Notes: generated from the letters alone by a model not told the origin. A stretch of DNA of 9,581 nucleotides from JBEVEP01 sp040512755 (GCA_040512755.1 JBEVEP010000349.1:1-9581); one strand, 5' to 3'. Shown: positions 1 through 5,786, numbered from the stretch's first letter. Made by a program: numbers and translations.

Positions 1-1050
1 ATAGTGCCCGGAGGAGACCCCGTGCCGGCTGACCCGTCCGGGCCCGGGCGGCCACGCTTCCGCCAGGAGGTTTCGCTCTATGCCGCGATGCCGGTGATGG
101 CCCGTATATATGGCCGAAAGATCATCGACACGCTGCATGAGAGAATGGGCGGCGACGCCCAATTGCTCGGCCCGGGCAAGGAGAATATGCCTGACGGCGC
201 CTGGGGCAGGGTCATCGGCTACTGGGGCCATCGCGACGGTGATCCGAATGGCATCCTTGGCGCGGGCGGTCCCGAGTTCGACTTTGACTTCGGCGCTCTC
301 CAGACCGGCCTCGACCTCTATCGCAGCGAGTACGCGAACGGCCAGCGCGACAATGCCGGCCTCTACATCGCGTTTGGCCGCGCTAACGCTGACGTTCAGC
401 ACAACATTTTGGGGCGAACCTTTAAGGGTGGCGAGAACGATTTTGACGCTGTCAGCGTCGGCGGCTATTGGACGCGCTTCGGCCAGAACAACTGGTATCT
501 TGACGGCGTCTTGCAGGGCACCTGGTACGAGGACATGACCATGACGGGCAGGCGCGGCCTGCGCGACGGCGAGACCAACGGTTTCGGTTTCGCCGCCTCG
601 CTTGAGGGCGGATATCCATTTCAGCTTGGCGGCGGCTGGCAGCTTGAACCCCAGGCACAGCTCGTCTACCAGGCCCTCGACATTGACGATTTCAACGACG
701 GTGCGTCCGATGTCAGCTACTCTGACACGGACTCGTTGGCCGGCCGGATCGGCGCACGCGTGACGCAGGAGTGGGACGTCGGCGGCGATGCGAAGCGCAA
801 GTTTACTTTTTGGGGGCGCGCAGACCTCTGGTACGAGTTCCTCGACGACCCGACCACGGAGTTCTCGTCAGCCGTAGGCTTTATCCCCTTCACTGCCGAT
901 GCCGGCGACAGTTGGGCAACGCTGGGCATCGGCGCGGCCTTGCAGGTTGCTGACAACACAAGCGTTTACGGCAACGTCAATTACGACGTCGCCTTCGATG
1001 GCGATGCCGATGCATGGGAGGGCAAGCTTGGCGTGAAAATCCAATGGTGA
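1..1050 (+). CDS. Autotransporter C-terminal beta-barrel (5' partial)
   Basis: The frame is open to the left edge (first codon ATA), so the true start and the passenger domain lie outside the window. About 349 codons are visible, ending in TGA. The first 15 or so residues (GGDPVPADPSGPGRP) are a Pro/Gly/Asp linker. Then comes RQEVSLYAAMPVMARIYGR, the segment typical of the helix and linker that precede an autotransporter barrel. The rest alternates aromatic and polar residues in beta-strand fashion and ends in GVKIQW, a typical C-terminal beta-signal with terminal aromatic residue read by the BAM complex. The length of about 280-300 residues fits the type V barrel family. The barrel sits in the outer membrane and helps export its passenger to the surface; the passenger cannot be judged here. 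It is recognisably related to the minus-strand barrel at the right end (shared NGFGxAxSLExG and PQAQLxYxxxDxDxF patterns). A GTG at position 4 is not a credible start. Confidence 0.93.
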   Translation: MVPGGDPVPADPSGPGRPRFRQEVSLYAAMPVMARIYGRKIIDTLHERMGGDAQLLGPGKENMPDGAWGRVIGYWGHRDGDPNGILGAGGPEFDFDFGALQTGLDLYRSEYANGQRDNAGLYIAFGRANADVQHNILGRTFKGGENDFDAVSVGGYWTRFGQNNWYLDGVLQGTWYEDMTMTGRRGLRDGETNGFGFAASLEGGYPFQLGGGWQLEPQAQLVYQALDIDDFNDGASDVSYSDTDSLAGRIGARVTQEWDVGGDAKRKFTFWGRADLWYEFLDDPTTEFSSAVGFIPFTADAGDSWATLGIGAALQVADNTSVYGNVNYDVAFDGDADAWEGKLGVKIQW

Positions 1051-1141
1051 ATGGCAGCCAGGCGTAGTTGCTTCTCAACGTTCGAACTTTCCCGGTCCTG
1101 ATATTGCGCCAGTTGGCTGCTTCGCCGTGGCGGTGCAACAC

Positions 1142-1300
1142 CTATCCCCACCGGACCACGCCCAATAGCGCCGTTACGAACAGGGCGGCAACAATGACCG
1201 GCCACACTGTGTGAAGTCCGATCCCGAGACCGACGCCGCCAACCGCGACCATCGTAGCGGCGAGCAACATCTTGGAACGCGTGGAATGCATGAAAGTCAT
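1142..1300 (-). CDS. Small two-helix membrane protein (hypothetical)
   Basis: This is a 52-residue product if started at the ATG at 1300; a second ATG lies three codons in (1291). A longer frame reaches 1369, but its extra N-terminus is Cys-rich and looks like antisense or noncoding sequence, so I prefer the shorter form. Residues 11-28 and 32-49 are two hydrophobic stretches separated by HTVW, with basic residues before the first (STRSK) and after the second (VVRWG). That is the profile of a small inner-membrane protein. No strong Shine-Dalgarno sequence precedes either ATG, and I do not recognise the family. The palindromic pair at 1313-1328 lies just upstream. It is convergent with the autotransporter gene ending at 1050. 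A chance hydrophobic frame is still possible. Confidence 0.45.
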   Translation of the reverse strand: MTFMHSTRSKMLLAATMVAVGGVGLGIGLHTVWPVIVAALFVTALLGVVRWG

Positions 1301-1312
1301 GTTACCGCATGT

Positions 1313-1328
1313 TGCGCAAAAGTGCGCA
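1313..1328. promoter_or_regulatory. Paired TGCGCA palindromes, possible operator or hairpin
   Basis: TGCGCA occurs twice, separated by AAAG. Each copy is self-complementary, so the 16 bases can also fold as a 6-bp stem with a 4-base loop. The element is 13 bp upstream of the minus-strand ATG at 1300, where an operator or leader hairpin could act. No regulator is implied by the sequence, and a short palindrome in GC-rich DNA can arise by chance. Confidence 0.25.
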
Positions 1329-1494
1329 GCGGTTTTGGGACAACGACATGCACCAGAACACGCGGTCAAAGCGCGTCGTACGAATTCGTTTCGCCGGGAT
1401 GCGCCATAACAACGTGGTTGCTACCGCAGGCAATCAATGGCAGGAGGCTTGAAGCTCCATCCATTCTGCTTAAAGCCAATGGAGAAAGGTGACG

Positions 1495-1599
1495 ATGACG
1501 GACGACCTGATACTCCTGGTCGAGATCATCGGCACGGTTGTGGTCGTCGCTGTGATCTGCCTCCTCGCGTGGAGAATGCTCCGCCGCCAGCCGCCGTGA
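1495..1599 (+). CDS. 34-residue single-helix membrane peptide (hypothetical)
   Basis: ATG at 1495 opens a 34-codon frame ending in TGA. The N-terminus is acidic (MTDDLILLVE), residues 11-25 form one hydrophobic helix (IIGTVVVVAVICLLA), and the tail is basic (WRMLRRQPP). This gives an N-out, C-in topology by the positive-inside rule. The start is supported by a good ribosome binding site, GGAGAAAGGTG, ending 3 to 10 bases before the ATG depending on which part pairs. I do not recognise a family, though rhizobial genomes carry many such single-helix small proteins. No neighbour suggests a partner: it stands alone on the plus strand, converging on the carbonic anhydrase gene that ends at 1732. 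The combination of good RBS, clean helix and charged ends makes it more than a random frame, but there is no direct proof of expression. Confidence 0.5.
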   Translation: MTDDLILLVEIIGTVVVVAVICLLAWRMLRRQPP

Positions 1600-1731
1600 C
1601 ATAAGCCGGATGTGCGGCATGGTCGTTGCCGCAGAAGACTATGCCGGGCTGTCGATCCGCGGCGCCGCGTAACGAAGGCCGGGCATAATCTATCGGGCCG
1701 TCTGGCCAAACGTATGCAGCCCCTATTTGGG

Positions 1732-2331
1732 TTAGCCAGCGGAGCTCCCTGCCAAGCTCGCCCCTTGCACCTCGATCAGGCGCCCGCTCTTGACGTCATA
1801 GATAAAGCCGTGGATCGGAATGTGCGGAGCAACGAGCGGATGCTCGCGTATGCGACGCACGTCCTGCCTTACACTCTCCTCATTGTCGGAGAATGTGTGC
1901 CATTTGATGAAATGCCCGTGCGAGCAGCCGTGCCCGTGTTTAGGATTGGCCCATTTCTGGCCATCAAAATTCGCCGTCTCCAGGTTGTCCTCCAACAGAG
2001 TTCCCATCACCTCGTCGGAGAATAGCTGCATGCCGCAGTTGGTGTGATGGATGACGAACCACTCATTTGTTCCGAGAAGCTTGTGCGAAATAACCAGCGA
2101 GCGAATGGCGTCGTCGGTGGCCCTGCCTCCGGCGTTTCGGATGACATGGGCGTCGCCCTCGGCAAGGCCCGCATATTTCGCCGGGTCAAGCCGGGCGTCC
2201 ATGCATGTCAGGATGGCGAAGCGCCGCGCGGGCGGCAAAGCCAGATTCTTTTTGTCACCAAACTCAGCCGCATAGGCGGAGTTTGACGCGAGTACCTCTT
2301 GAAGAATGGCGGAATGCGCTTGTGCGGGCAT
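1732..2331 (-). CDS. Beta-class carbonic anhydrase with His-rich insertion
   Basis: This 199-residue enzyme is predicted to catalyse reversible hydration of CO2 to bicarbonate in the cytoplasm. The beta-class motifs are intact. [10 protein letters not shown] supplies zinc ligand Cys43 and the Asp45-Arg47 dyad. HVIRNAGG follows at about 62-69. HHTNCGM supplies His96 and Cys99. The sequence resembles the compact Rv1284-type carbonic anhydrases (about 165 residues) through [13 protein letters not shown] and RRIREHPLV. It is longer because of an insertion at about 121-146 containing [10 protein letters not shown], with five possible metal-binding side chains. There is no signal peptide. The start is fixed by an AAAGGGAG ribosome binding site 7 bases upstream of the ATG. 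No partner gene such as a bicarbonate transporter is adjacent. No clear U-tract terminator follows the TAA stop; the 132 bp to the next plus-strand frame contain only short GC-rich palindromes. Confidence 0.93.
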   Translation of the reverse strand: MPAQAHSAILQEVLASNSAYAAEFGDKKNLALPPARRFAILTCMDARLDPAKYAGLAEGDAHVIRNAGGRATDDAIRSLVISHKLLGTNEWFVIHHTNCGMQLFSDEVMGTLLEDNLETANFDGQKWANPKHGHGCSHGHFIKWHTFSDNEESVRQDVRRIREHPLVAPHIPIHGFIYDVKSGRLIEVQGASLAGSSAG

Positions 2332-2392
2332 TGGCGTACTCCCTTTGTGTTTCCAGCCGATTGACGCGACAGACTTGCTGCAGGGACGACGG

Positions 2393-2477
2393 CGCCGACC
2401 TTAGCGCATTCAGATCAGTTGGTAGAGCACATCATTCGTCATGAGGGTTTGCGTGTTAGAGTCACGCGCCCCGAAGG
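2393..2477 (+). pseudogene. Degenerate tRNA-like sequence (Thr-CGT-like remnant)
   Basis: A stretch in the carbonic anhydrase upstream region resembles a tRNA. ATCAGTTGGTAGAGCA matches a D-arm (AGCTCAGTTGGTAGAGCA with one change). CATCA-TTCGTCA-TGAGG resembles an anticodon arm, with a 7-base loop, U33, anticodon CGT and 4 of 5 pairs. GCGTG-TTAGAGT-CACGC is a perfect 5-bp T-stem around a near-consensus T-loop (TTCGAGT with one change). The acceptor stem is not intact. The bases directly before the D-arm do not pair with those after the T-stem. GCCGACC at 2393 pairs only partly with GGTCTCC at 2476 and would need about 10 extra bases before the D-arm. There is no good CCA end. I read it as a decayed or partial tRNA, possibly an old integration scar. 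A chance resemblance is not excluded. Confidence 0.4.
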
Positions 2478-2486
2478 TCTCCAGTG

Positions 2487-2512
2487 AAAAAACCCGGCAC
2501 TGAGGCCGGGTT
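2487..2512 (-). terminator. Rho-independent terminator of the lipoprotein gene
   Basis: AACCCGGC (2491-2498) and GCCGGGTT (2505-2512) form a perfect 8-bp stem with loop ACTGAG. Read on the minus strand, the stem runs into a six-T tract (2492-2487). This is the expected layout for the 3' end of the lipoprotein transcript, about 100 bases after its stop codon. Confidence 0.8.
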
Positions 2513-2531
2513 CACGTTCGCAAATCCAAGA

Positions 2532-2579
2532 GAACCGACAACGGTTCAAGATGTTGGTTTTGCTGCCCGCTGGAGCGGG
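2532..2579. other. Two additional tight hairpins in the lipoprotein 3' region
   Basis: GAACCG-ACAA-CGGTTC (2532-2547) and CCCGC-TGGA-GCGGG (2566-2579) are perfect 6-bp and 5-bp stems with 4-base loops. They lie between the lipoprotein stop codon at 2613 and the terminator at 2487-2512. Neither has a U-tract on either strand. They would form part of the lipoprotein mRNA 3' untranslated region and could stabilise it, or belong to a small 3'-derived RNA. The role is inference; the stems are directly visible. Confidence 0.4.
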
Positions 2580-2612
2580 ATACTGCAGCCAATACGTGAA
2601 TGCCGGTTCGGC

Positions 2613-3041
2613 TTACATCGAGCCAGCCGCGTAGCCGGATATCGGCTTGTTCCTGGCGGTCTTCTGCGGCGTGGCCGCTACCGTGTTGAACTTGATCCCG
2701 CAGCCTTTGCGCCGTGACGTCGTTTCGATTGCCTGCATTTCCCCCTTCATCCGCGAGACTTCGGCCGCCTGCGCGCCGTCGCCTTTAAGCAGGAACAGCG
2801 CTGGCCAGAACACGATAATGCCGGCCGCCATGGCGACAGCATCGCCGGTCGCTTTGGAGTTCTGAGCGCCAACCGCCGCAGCAGCGCGTGCCGAAATGTC
2901 GGACGCCTCCACAGCAAGCTGATTACACGTAAGGCCCTGATAGCCGACCGTAGAGACATAAGCCGGTGCGATGTCGTCTGCGCGCGTGGCGCAGCCAGCC
3001 AGAACCACGCCCGCTATGAGCGCAGCGATTACCTTTTTCAT
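2613..3041 (-). CDS. Small lipoprotein of unknown function
   Basis: The 142-residue product begins MKKVIAALIAGVVLAGCATR, a signal peptide with lipobox LAGC and predicted lipidated Cys17. Asp does not follow the Cys, so outer-membrane sorting by Lol is plausible. The mature part has Cys39 (GLTCNQL) and Cys114 (RRKGCGI), which might pair. A conserved-looking central segment, NSKATGDAVAMAAGIIVFWPALFLLKGDG (about 61-89), includes a short hydrophobic stretch. A charged helical region about 90-113 follows (AAEVSRMKGEMQAIE). I recognise this as a lipoprotein type common in rhizobia but know no function; database labels for relatives should be treated with caution. The start is supported by signal-peptide position and an AGGGGG sequence about 11 bases upstream. 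It lies 58 bp downstream of the frameshifted small gene at 3100-3280 on the same strand, so the two may once have been co-transcribed. A rho-independent terminator follows. Confidence 0.75.
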   Translation of the reverse strand: MKKVIAALIAGVVLAGCATRADDIAPAYVSTVGYQGLTCNQLAVEASDISARAAAAVGAQNSKATGDAVAMAAGIIVFWPALFLLKGDGAQAAEVSRMKGEMQAIETTSRRKGCGIKFNTVAATPQKTARNKPISGYAAGSM

Positions 3042-3088
3042 TTTTGAACGGACCCCCTGCCCGATATTTTTCTGAGCAATCTCATCAG

Positions 3089-3110
3089 GCCCGGAATGCT
3101 CAATCCGGGC
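3089..3110 (-). other. Hairpin enclosing the stop codon of the frameshifted gene
   Basis: GCCCGGA (3089-3095) and TCCGGGC (3104-3110) are perfect 7-bp arms around an 8-base loop. On the minus strand the TGA of the 3100-3280 frame falls at the start of the loop. There is no T-tract after it, so it is a weak terminator candidate at best. It may attenuate transcription between that gene and the lipoprotein. Confidence 0.4.
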
Positions 3111-3280
3111 GACCGGCGCGTATGCCGGTTTCGACTAGATCACGATCAAACAGGTTGTCGTAATATTCCATGCCGCCGATCCCGATCTCGGAATCTCTCA
3201 GCCCACTCAGGCCGGCAAGCGGCACGGTTATCGCAACGAGAGCCCCCGCCAATATGGCTCCAGTACGCAGCTACTTTCAT
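3100..3280 (-). pseudogene. Small secreted or membrane protein gene with apparent +1 frameshift
   Basis: Read from ATG at 3280, the first frame gives MKVAAYW and soon drifts into low-quality sequence ending at a TGA. Removing one base around 3265 joins MKVAA to the next frame, TGAILAGALVAITVPLAGLS, followed by a charged tail with GGMEYYDNLFDRDL and ETGIRAGRPD, ending in TGA at 3100-3102. The composite of about 59 residues has a convincing signal peptide or membrane anchor (basic start, hydrophobic core) and a polar, acidic mature part. The span of 181 nt is 60 codons plus one base, consistent with a single insertion. GGTGGGGGA about 9 bases upstream could be the ribosome binding site. It may be a recent pseudogene, a sequencing error, programmed frameshifting, or use of an internal TTG/CTG start after the shift. 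The family is not recognised. Confidence 0.45.
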
Positions 3281-3617
3281 TCTTGATATTCCCCCACCTC
3301 ACGTCGTTCCGAGATGGTCGACAAGTCAACGCCCTAAACAGGACCGCGAGTTTGTCCGTCACAGGTAGCGATTGGCCCATTCAATCTTGAACGATTGCCT
3401 CTCCCGTCAGGGAGCGCAAACTATGAAGCTGCGATTTGGAATTCTTGCTTGCTATTTGGTGCCAATTCTTTGGCCTTTTCGGCCATGCCGCTTATGGCAA
3501 GTGGCCTTTGCGGCCTACCATCTAAGCGCACCGTCTCCGTGCGTTGTTGCCGCCTGCCAATGGCTTTCCGCAAGCGGCGCCAACAGGTCTGCTCCGCGCC
3601 GCGTTCATGTTGGTTCG
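3281..3617. other. Gene-poor gap; one weak candidate start at 3423 (+)
   Basis: No complete gene is convincing here. On the plus strand, ATG at 3423 has a fair ribosome binding site (CAGGGAG, about 8-9 bases upstream) and begins MKLRFGILACYLVPIL, signal-peptide-like. That frame then becomes unremarkable and runs antisense into the peptidase gene. A one-base shift near 3450 would continue as LFGANSLAFSAMPLMASG and terminate at about 3646. This could be a second decayed secreted-protein gene, but the evidence is thin. Two similar short inverted repeats (TGGCC-TTTTC-GGCCA at 3471-3485, and GGCC-TTTGC-GGCC at 3503-3515) lie in it. No promoter or terminator is clear. Confidence 0.3.
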
Positions 3618-4808
3618 TCAGTCGAAGTCCACCACCTGATTGTTGAGCGGCAACTGGTTGACGTGTTTGCCATCGAGGCGGGGCTCTATTCGTACCGGCT
3701 CGCCTTGCTCGATCCAATCATCGTCGCCGGGAGCGAGCACGCCTTGGCTGGAGAAGCGCGTGAACACAAAGGGCAGGCCGTTCGCGTTAAGGGGAGACGG
3801 ACCATCCATCACATGGAAATGCAAATGCGGCGCAGATGAATTGCCGGTATTGCCAAGCAGACCGATGACCTGACCCGTAGCGACACGCTCCCCCAGCTTG
3901 ACCTTCAGGCTGCCCCGCTGCAGGTGCGCGTAGAACGCAAATGCGCCTCCGCCGATGTCGACCACCACCATATTGCCGCCGACGTTTGCGGCGGAGATGC
4001 CTTTGACGGGCTCGTTCGGCACCTGTTCGTCAGCTTCGTCGTAGAGATTCACAACAACGCCATCGGCGGCGGCATGGATCGGTGTTCCGTAGTAGGCGTA
4101 GCTCTCGAGTTTCGTGCCATCTCCGATGAACAGCCTTCCGTTTTCGTCGAGCTTCACCCAATCTATCGCAAAGCGCTCGGGGACCCGCAGCGCGCCATTC
4201 ACCGGAATGATTGCGCCCCGATGCGACGTCAGCGCATCGCAGCAGCCATTGACGGCAACCCAGCCCGAACCACGAAGCGGCGGCTCTATGACGACCGCCT
4301 CCTTACCGATCGCGGTTGCAGCTCCTTTGAAAGCAAAGTTTGCCGGCAACGGCGATCCCGCTGCCATGGGCCTCGGCTTTCCATCAGTTCCGGCATCCTG
4401 GCGCGTGGCTGTCACGCGGGCCGCAATGCTGGCCGGCAATTTGTCGGCTTCAGCAAAAGTGACATCCATCAGAACAACGGCGGAGCCCCCAGGAGAAAGC
4501 ATACGACCGGCGCCGCCATAAACTGAAGTCAGCGCGCCCAACTGATCGCCTTCAATCGACCCGACCTGCTGCCCTCCGTCATCGAGGGCCTCGATCCGGT
4601 CGATTGCCACGAACAGCTTGCCCGGATTGACCACAAACAGCTCGTAGGCGAGATGCACGCGTCCATCCGCGCCGAAAACAGGATTCGGCTCGCTGAGCAC
4701 ATGGACCGCTATGGAGCTCAAAACCTCGTCCGGCTTCAACGATTGCGCGACGGAAGCGGTCGCAGCGACAGAGACCGCTAGAACAACAAGCTTCGGTAGC
4801 AAGCGCAT
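3618..4808 (-). CDS. Secreted M23-type (LytM/peptidase_M23) metallopeptidase
   Basis: The 396-residue protein starts with a signal peptide (MRLLPKLVVLAVSVAATASVAQS). An N-terminal beta-rich domain (about 25-180) precedes a LytM/M23 domain (about 185-340). Visible M23 elements are GTPIHAAADGVV (about 241-252), FYAH with catalytic-type His295, GQVIGLLGNTG (312-322) and APHLHFHV with His328/His330 (HxH motif). The usual first motif HxxxD reads RFAID (Arg212 to Asp216), but the conserved block NGCCDALTSHRG places His196 upstream, so the zinc site may be arranged differently or be impaired. M23 enzymes cut peptidoglycan cross-links or other periplasmic peptides; degenerate ones activate amidases. 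I chose ATG at 4808 because GGGGTGA lies about 8 bases upstream; a GTG at 4817 lacks an RBS. The gene is transcribed divergently from mop across about 274 bp. Confidence 0.88.
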   Translation of the reverse strand: MRLLPKLVVLAVSVAATASVAQSLKPDEVLSSIAVHVLSEPNPVFGADGRVHLAYELFVVNPGKLFVAIDRIEALDDGGQQVGSIEGDQLGALTSVYGGAGRMLSPGGSAVVLMDVTFAEADKLPASIAARVTATRQDAGTDGKPRPMAAGSPLPANFAFKGAATAIGKEAVVIEPPLRGSGWVAVNGCCDALTSHRGAIIPVNGALRVPERFAIDWVKLDENGRLFIGDGTKLESYAYYGTPIHAAADGVVVNLYDEADEQVPNEPVKGISAANVGGNMVVVDIGGGAFAFYAHLQRGSLKVKLGERVATGQVIGLLGNTGNSSAPHLHFHVMDGPSPLNANGLPFVFTRFSSQGVLAPGDDDWIEQGEPVRIEPRLDGKHVNQLPLNNQVVDFD

Positions 4809-5026
4809 GACAATCACCCCAGACTATCAACCGCCTCCAGTGGCCAACGAAACATCATCGGCAGCACAGCGTGATGTCAAGCGGAGGTGCCGTGTGGGCA
4901 CCGAAGATAGGGTCTACAAGTTGAAGAGGACGGCAATAACGGGTCTCGTCGTGGCTCGGACGATCGCAACAGCAACGAAGGATTTGTTGCGCATCTTTAC
5001 GCCGGCGAGGTTGCCATAGAGTATCT

Positions 5027-5061
5027 CGCTCGGATCGACCGTTTTTATCCGAGTGCGGTCG
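5027..5061 (+). promoter_or_regulatory. Interleaved inverted repeats in the mop leader
   Basis: Stem A pairs CTCGGAT (5029-5035) with ATCCGAG (5047-5053), extendable by a G-U and a C-G pair to 5027/5055. Stem B pairs CGACCG (5036-5041) with CGGTCG (5056-5061). The 5' arm of B sits in the loop of A, so the two interleave. The linkers (0, 5 and 2 bases) make a full pseudoknot sterically doubtful; mutually exclusive hairpins are more likely. The element ends 21 bases before the mop ATG and about 8 bases before the AAGAGAG ribosome binding site. It could therefore act as a translational switch or protein-binding leader. It does not match the Moco riboswitch pattern as I know it. Confidence 0.45.
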
Positions 5062-5082
5062 CTCACAAGAAGAGAGCAAAAC

Positions 5083-5292
5083 ATGAAAATCAGCGCACGC
5101 AACATATTGAAAGGCAAGGTCGTTGGGGTCGAAAAGGGCGCAACGACGGCCCATGTCCGCATCGACATCGGCGGCGGCACGGTTGTCACCGCATCGATCA
5201 CCAACGCAGCCGTCGACGACCTGAAGCTTGCGGCCGGCAAGGACGCTTATGCGGTGATCAAAGCCTCCGACGTGATGGTGGCGATCGACTAG
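5083..5292 (+). CDS. Molybdate-binding Mop protein (molbindin, single TOBE domain)
   Basis: The 69-residue product is one TOBE/Mop domain and has the family's usual length. Diagnostic stretches are SARNILKGKVVGVEKG (4-19), HVRIDIGGGTVVTASITNAAVDDL (24-47) and AYAVIKASDVMVA (56-68). Molbindins assemble into hexamers that bind molybdate or tungstate oxyanions at subunit interfaces and are thought to buffer or store cytoplasmic Mo. The start at 5083 is chosen over an upstream ATG at 5053, because the motif begins directly after it and AAGAGAG lies 6 bases upstream. It is the first gene of a likely mop-trmO-rmlD unit; the trmO ATG begins 2 bp after its stop. No modABC transporter or Mo-enzyme gene is in the window. 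The paired hairpins in the leader suggest post-transcriptional control, which is inference. Confidence 0.92.
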   Translation: MKISARNILKGKVVGVEKGATTAHVRIDIGGGTVVTASITNAAVDDLKLAAGKDAYAVIKASDVMVAID

Positions 5293-5294
5293 GC

Positions 5295-5786
5295 ATGGTG
5301 CGTGAGAACGAAATTCGAGCCGGCGAAGTTGCGGTCGGGGTCCCGTCATCGATCGATGCCGGTCTTTTATTCATCGGACGCATACGCACGCCGTGGACGT
5401 CACGGCTGAAAACGCCGCGCCAAGGCCGCGCCGACGGACCGGTCTGCCGACTGGAAGTTTTCGAACCATGGGTGGCGGCGCTTGACGGCGTTGCCGCCTT
5501 CGAGCGGCTGGAGGTGCTCTATCGGCTCCATCTCTCGCGTCGCGATCTGGTGCGGCAGAGTCCGGCCAATGACGGTGCATCGAGAGGCACTTTCGGCCTT
5601 CGATCACCCGTTCGGCCCAATCCGATCGGCAGTGCGATAGCGACGCTTGTGGCCGTCGAAGGATCGACGGTGCTCGTGCGAGGCATGGATTGCGTCGATG
5701 GCACCCCACTTCTGGACATCAAACCCGACCGCAGCCTGTTCACGCCGATCGCGCCGCCGCAACCCGGTGATTTCGAGGTCGGCTAA
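5295..5786 (+). CDS. TrmO-family tRNA (t6A37-N6) methyltransferase
   Basis: The 163-residue protein matches the TrmO/TsaA (YaeB, VirR-like) family. IGRIRTPW (27-34) opens the beta-barrel domain, CRLEVFEPWVAALDGV lies at 51-66, LEVLYRLHLSRRDLV at 72-86, and the signature GTFGLRSPVRPNPIG at 98-112. GMDCVDGTPLLDIKP (130-144) closes the core. In E. coli TrmO uses S-adenosylmethionine to methylate t6A37 in ACY-decoding tRNA-Thr. This protein is shorter than the 235-residue E. coli enzyme and lacks its C-terminal domain, so substrate specificity is not assured. The usual WxxH-like motif reads YRLH here. Its ATG is 2 bp after the mop stop with only a weak GGTGG upstream, suggesting translational coupling. 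An N-terminal extension of about 20 residues precedes the domain, so an internal start is possible. Confidence 0.88.
   Translation: MVRENEIRAGEVAVGVPSSIDAGLLFIGRIRTPWTSRLKTPRQGRADGPVCRLEVFEPWVAALDGVAAFERLEVLYRLHLSRRDLVRQSPANDGASRGTFGLRSPVRPNPIGSAIATLVAVEGSTVLVRGMDCVDGTPLLDIKPDRSLFTPIAPPQPGDFEVG

Noticed and set aside
1661..1672. CGCGGCGCCGCG palindrome downstream of the carbonic anhydrase gene as a terminator
   Set aside because: It has no loop and no T-tract on either strand; it is a plain GC palindrome of the kind expected at this base composition.
1366..1709. Minus-strand frames across the 34-residue peptide region
   Set aside because: No RBS or hydrophobic/domain pattern; they are antisense to a better-supported small plus-strand frame.
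3096..3368. Plus-strand 90-codon frame in the gene-poor region
   Set aside because: Composition (Arg/Pro/Cys-rich) is typical of a shadow frame; the minus strand carries a better signal-peptide-like sequence in the same place.
3924..4526. Plus-strand frame of 200 codons antisense to the M23 peptidase
   Set aside because: Rich in Arg, Cys and His with no domain, no RBS, and fully inside a convincing minus-strand gene.
5027..5061. Moco/Tuco riboswitch in the mop leader
   Set aside because: The element is only about 35 bases with two short stems; the known Moco motif is larger and multi-stemmed, so I describe it only as an uncharacterised structure.
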